A stretch of DNA of 64,000 nucleotides, taken from contig CAWHKW010000011.1 of assembly GCA_963829995.1 (NCBI GenBank), forward strand, positions 17,305 to 81,304, read 5' to 3'. The stretch comes from JACCZX01 sp963829995. Lineage in GTDB: Bacteria; Pseudomonadota; Gammaproteobacteria; Burkholderiales; Burkholderiaceae_F. The notes under the pieces are model-generated. The model was not told the origin of the DNA. It ran no database searches and saw only the letters and a program-made list of their open reading frames with translations. Shown in pieces: positions 62,993 through 64,000 of this stretch (the first letter of the stretch is position 1; every line of letters begins with the position of its first letter). The translations under genes were made by a program, and so were the position numbers.

Positions 62993-63588
62993 TCGAGCGG
63001 CCATTGATGCATCGGCGACTTGCTGCAGTGGCGGCGACGATCATTCTTGGCGTCCTCGTCTATCTCGTCCTGATCCGTCCAGTCGTCGAAAGTTATCGCA
63101 ATTACGACGAGCGGATCGCCGAATTGACCGATCGCCTGCAACGGTATCAGCGGGCCGCGCGCGACCGCGAAACGAGTGCTCGACTTCTTGAGCAGCGCAA
63201 ACGGTCCGACCCGGCGAAACGGCTTTATCTGGGAGGTCAGAACGCGTCGTTGGCCGCGTCGGAGCTACAGGGTGTCATCAAGCGCGTAGTTGAGGAAAGC
63301 AAGGGCGAGCTGCTAAGCATGCAGGTCATCGGCCCGCCGAAGGCCGAGCGAGCGTCCGAAGTCACGGTCAAGGTCCGCGTCAAGGGGGACATTCAGACGC
63401 TGCAGAAGTGCGTGCACGCACTCGAAACCGGGCGTCTAGTCCTGCTGCTCGGCAAGCTGTCGGTCGATGCGATACCTGTTACATCGCGGGTAACTGTCGC
63501 CGGCAAGTCGGACGTGATGAGGAGCGATAGGGTTGACCTCTCGATCAGCATTGATGTCACCGGTTATCTGCGAAAGCAGCCGGCATGA
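62989..63588 (+). CDS. gspM: Type II secretion protein GspM
   Basis: 199-residue bitopic inner-membrane protein. A membrane helix at about 11-30 (AVAATIILGVLVYLVLIRPV) is followed by a coiled coil (ESYRNYDERIAELTDRLQRY) and a periplasmic ferredoxin-like domain. It is of the GspMb/PilO-like type. It dimerises with GspL. ATG at 62989 overlaps the gspL stop, and the stop overlaps the next ATG. Confidence 0.88.
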   Translation: MIERPLMHRRLAAVAATIILGVLVYLVLIRPVVESYRNYDERIAELTDRLQRYQRAARDRETSARLLEQRKRSDPAKRLYLGGQNASLAASELQGVIKRVVEESKGELLSMQVIGPPKAERASEVTVKVRVKGDIQTLQKCVHALETGRLVLLLGKLSVDAIPVTSRVTVAGKSDVMRSDRVDLSISIDVTGYLRKQPA

Positions 63589-64000
63589 GCACACGGTTAG
63601 TTTCTCGCGGGCGGGGCCTTGGCGTTCTTGGGGGGTCACTTCTTGCGTCGTGTCTCGGGCTTGCTGTAGTGCTTGCGGTCCAGCTGAGCACGCCGCGACC
63701 CGAAGTTGCAACGGATTCTGCGTCGCCGCCGGAGACAGCTCCGACGGAAGGCGCCGTTGCGGCCGCGCCCGCAGCATCGTTGGCCTTCGAGCCATTGGAT
63801 AAATTCCGTGAAGTGGTGGAGCGGCCTCTCTTTCACGAGTCGCGCCGGCCCGTGCCGCAGGATGCTGATGACGCGCCTGCCGTCGCAGCCGTCGAGCTGC
63901 GCAACCTCACTTTGATCGGCATTCTTATTTCTCCTGAAACGAAGCTCGCCATCTTCCACGACAAAAGTTCGCAAGCGCTCCGACTGGAGGCCGGCGCGAC
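63585..64000 (+). CDS. GspC/GspN-like type II secretion protein, 3' end outside window
   Basis: The frame is open from the ATG at 63585 (overlapping the gspM stop) to the window end, 138 codons. The product has an N-terminal hydrophobic segment (GGSLLASCLGLAVVLAVQL, about 16-35), a Pro/Ala-rich linker and the start of a periplasmic homology domain: FREVVERPLFHESRRP, then LRNLTLIGILISPETKLAIF. This pattern fits the GspC/PulC homology region that links the inner-membrane platform to the GspD secretin. Betaproteobacterial annotations sometimes call such genes gspN. gspD would be expected next. Confidence 0.78.
   Translation, partial: MSTRLVSRGRGLGVLGGSLLASCLGLAVVLAVQLSTPRPEVATDSASPPETAPTEGAVAAAPAASLAFEPLDKFREVVERPLFHESRRPVPQDADDAPAVAAVELRNLTLIGILISPETKLAIFHDKSSQALRLEAGA

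Overview
The window reads as one GC-rich chromosomal contig of a betaproteobacterium, most likely of the Burkholderiales type. The reasons are the order dusB-fis-purH, the lptD-surA-pdxA-rsmA block divergent from amgK-murU, an aerobic benzoyl-CoA epoxidation (box) pathway, an fdsGBA-fdhD-fdsD formate dehydrogenase operon, an orphan Bug/TctC binding protein, and PEP-CTERM proteins. No rRNA, tRNA, IS element, phage gene or CRISPR array was recognised.

Layout. 1-4316 (+): end of glyQ, then glyS, plsC and a YgjP-like metalloprotease. 4303-9800 (-): lptD-surA-pdxA-rsmA (outer-membrane biogenesis, PLP synthesis, rRNA methylation). 9913-12868 (+): amgK-murU-ubiH-like (cell-wall sugar recycling plus a flavin monooxygenase). 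12995-16042 (+): dusB-fis-purH, followed by two inverted palindromic repeats. 16371-19124 (-): tctC and an M14 peptidase. 19205-23377 (+): dgkA, purC, purE, purK and tsaC/sua5. 23663-24868 (+): a PEP-CTERM GDSL esterase behind a sigma-54-like promoter. 24742-31682 (-): benzoate-CoA ligase, a hydrolase and a complete livKHMGF-type ABC transporter, apparently one uptake-and-activation operon. 31772-35301 (+): boxC, boxB and a MaoC-like gene. 35468-38396 (+): a VIT/VWA/DUF2135 protein. 38486-39688 (-): gcdH. 39825-45934 (+): fdsGBA-fdhD-fdsD. 46000-51313: envelope genes (DUF4124 protein, a second PEP-CTERM protein, a cytochrome/repeat protein, a lytic transglycosylase). 51314-55694 (+): two paralogous sensor kinases alternating with two response regulators. 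55919-64000 (+): type II secretion genes gspE to gspM and the start of a GspC-like gene, cut by the window end.

How the genes work together. Benzoate would be imported by the ABC transporter, activated by the ligase, epoxidised by BoxB (with a BoxA that is not in this window) and cleaved by BoxC. GcdH fits the lower part of aromatic acid degradation, and the formate dehydrogenase can oxidise formate, which is a product of the BoxC reaction. AmgK/MurU, LptD/SurA, the transglycosylase, PEP-CTERM proteins and type II secretion all serve the envelope.

The most unusual property is a run of conserved genes broken by single extra bases: surA (twice, in the signal peptide), purH, sua5, the maoC gene, the VIT/VWA gene, fdsD and the second sensor kinase. 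In addition the rsmA start region has an in-frame amber codon. Every shift has the same sign and each can be explained by lengthening a short base run by one. This may be an insertion bias in sequencing or assembly rather than gene decay, and raw reads would decide. Features least likely to be artefacts are the pair of inverted palindromes after purH, two sigma-54-like promoters placed in front of both PEP-CTERM genes, a sensor kinase whose phospho-acceptor histidine is replaced by glutamate, and a CX4CH haem motif fused to six Ig-like repeats.
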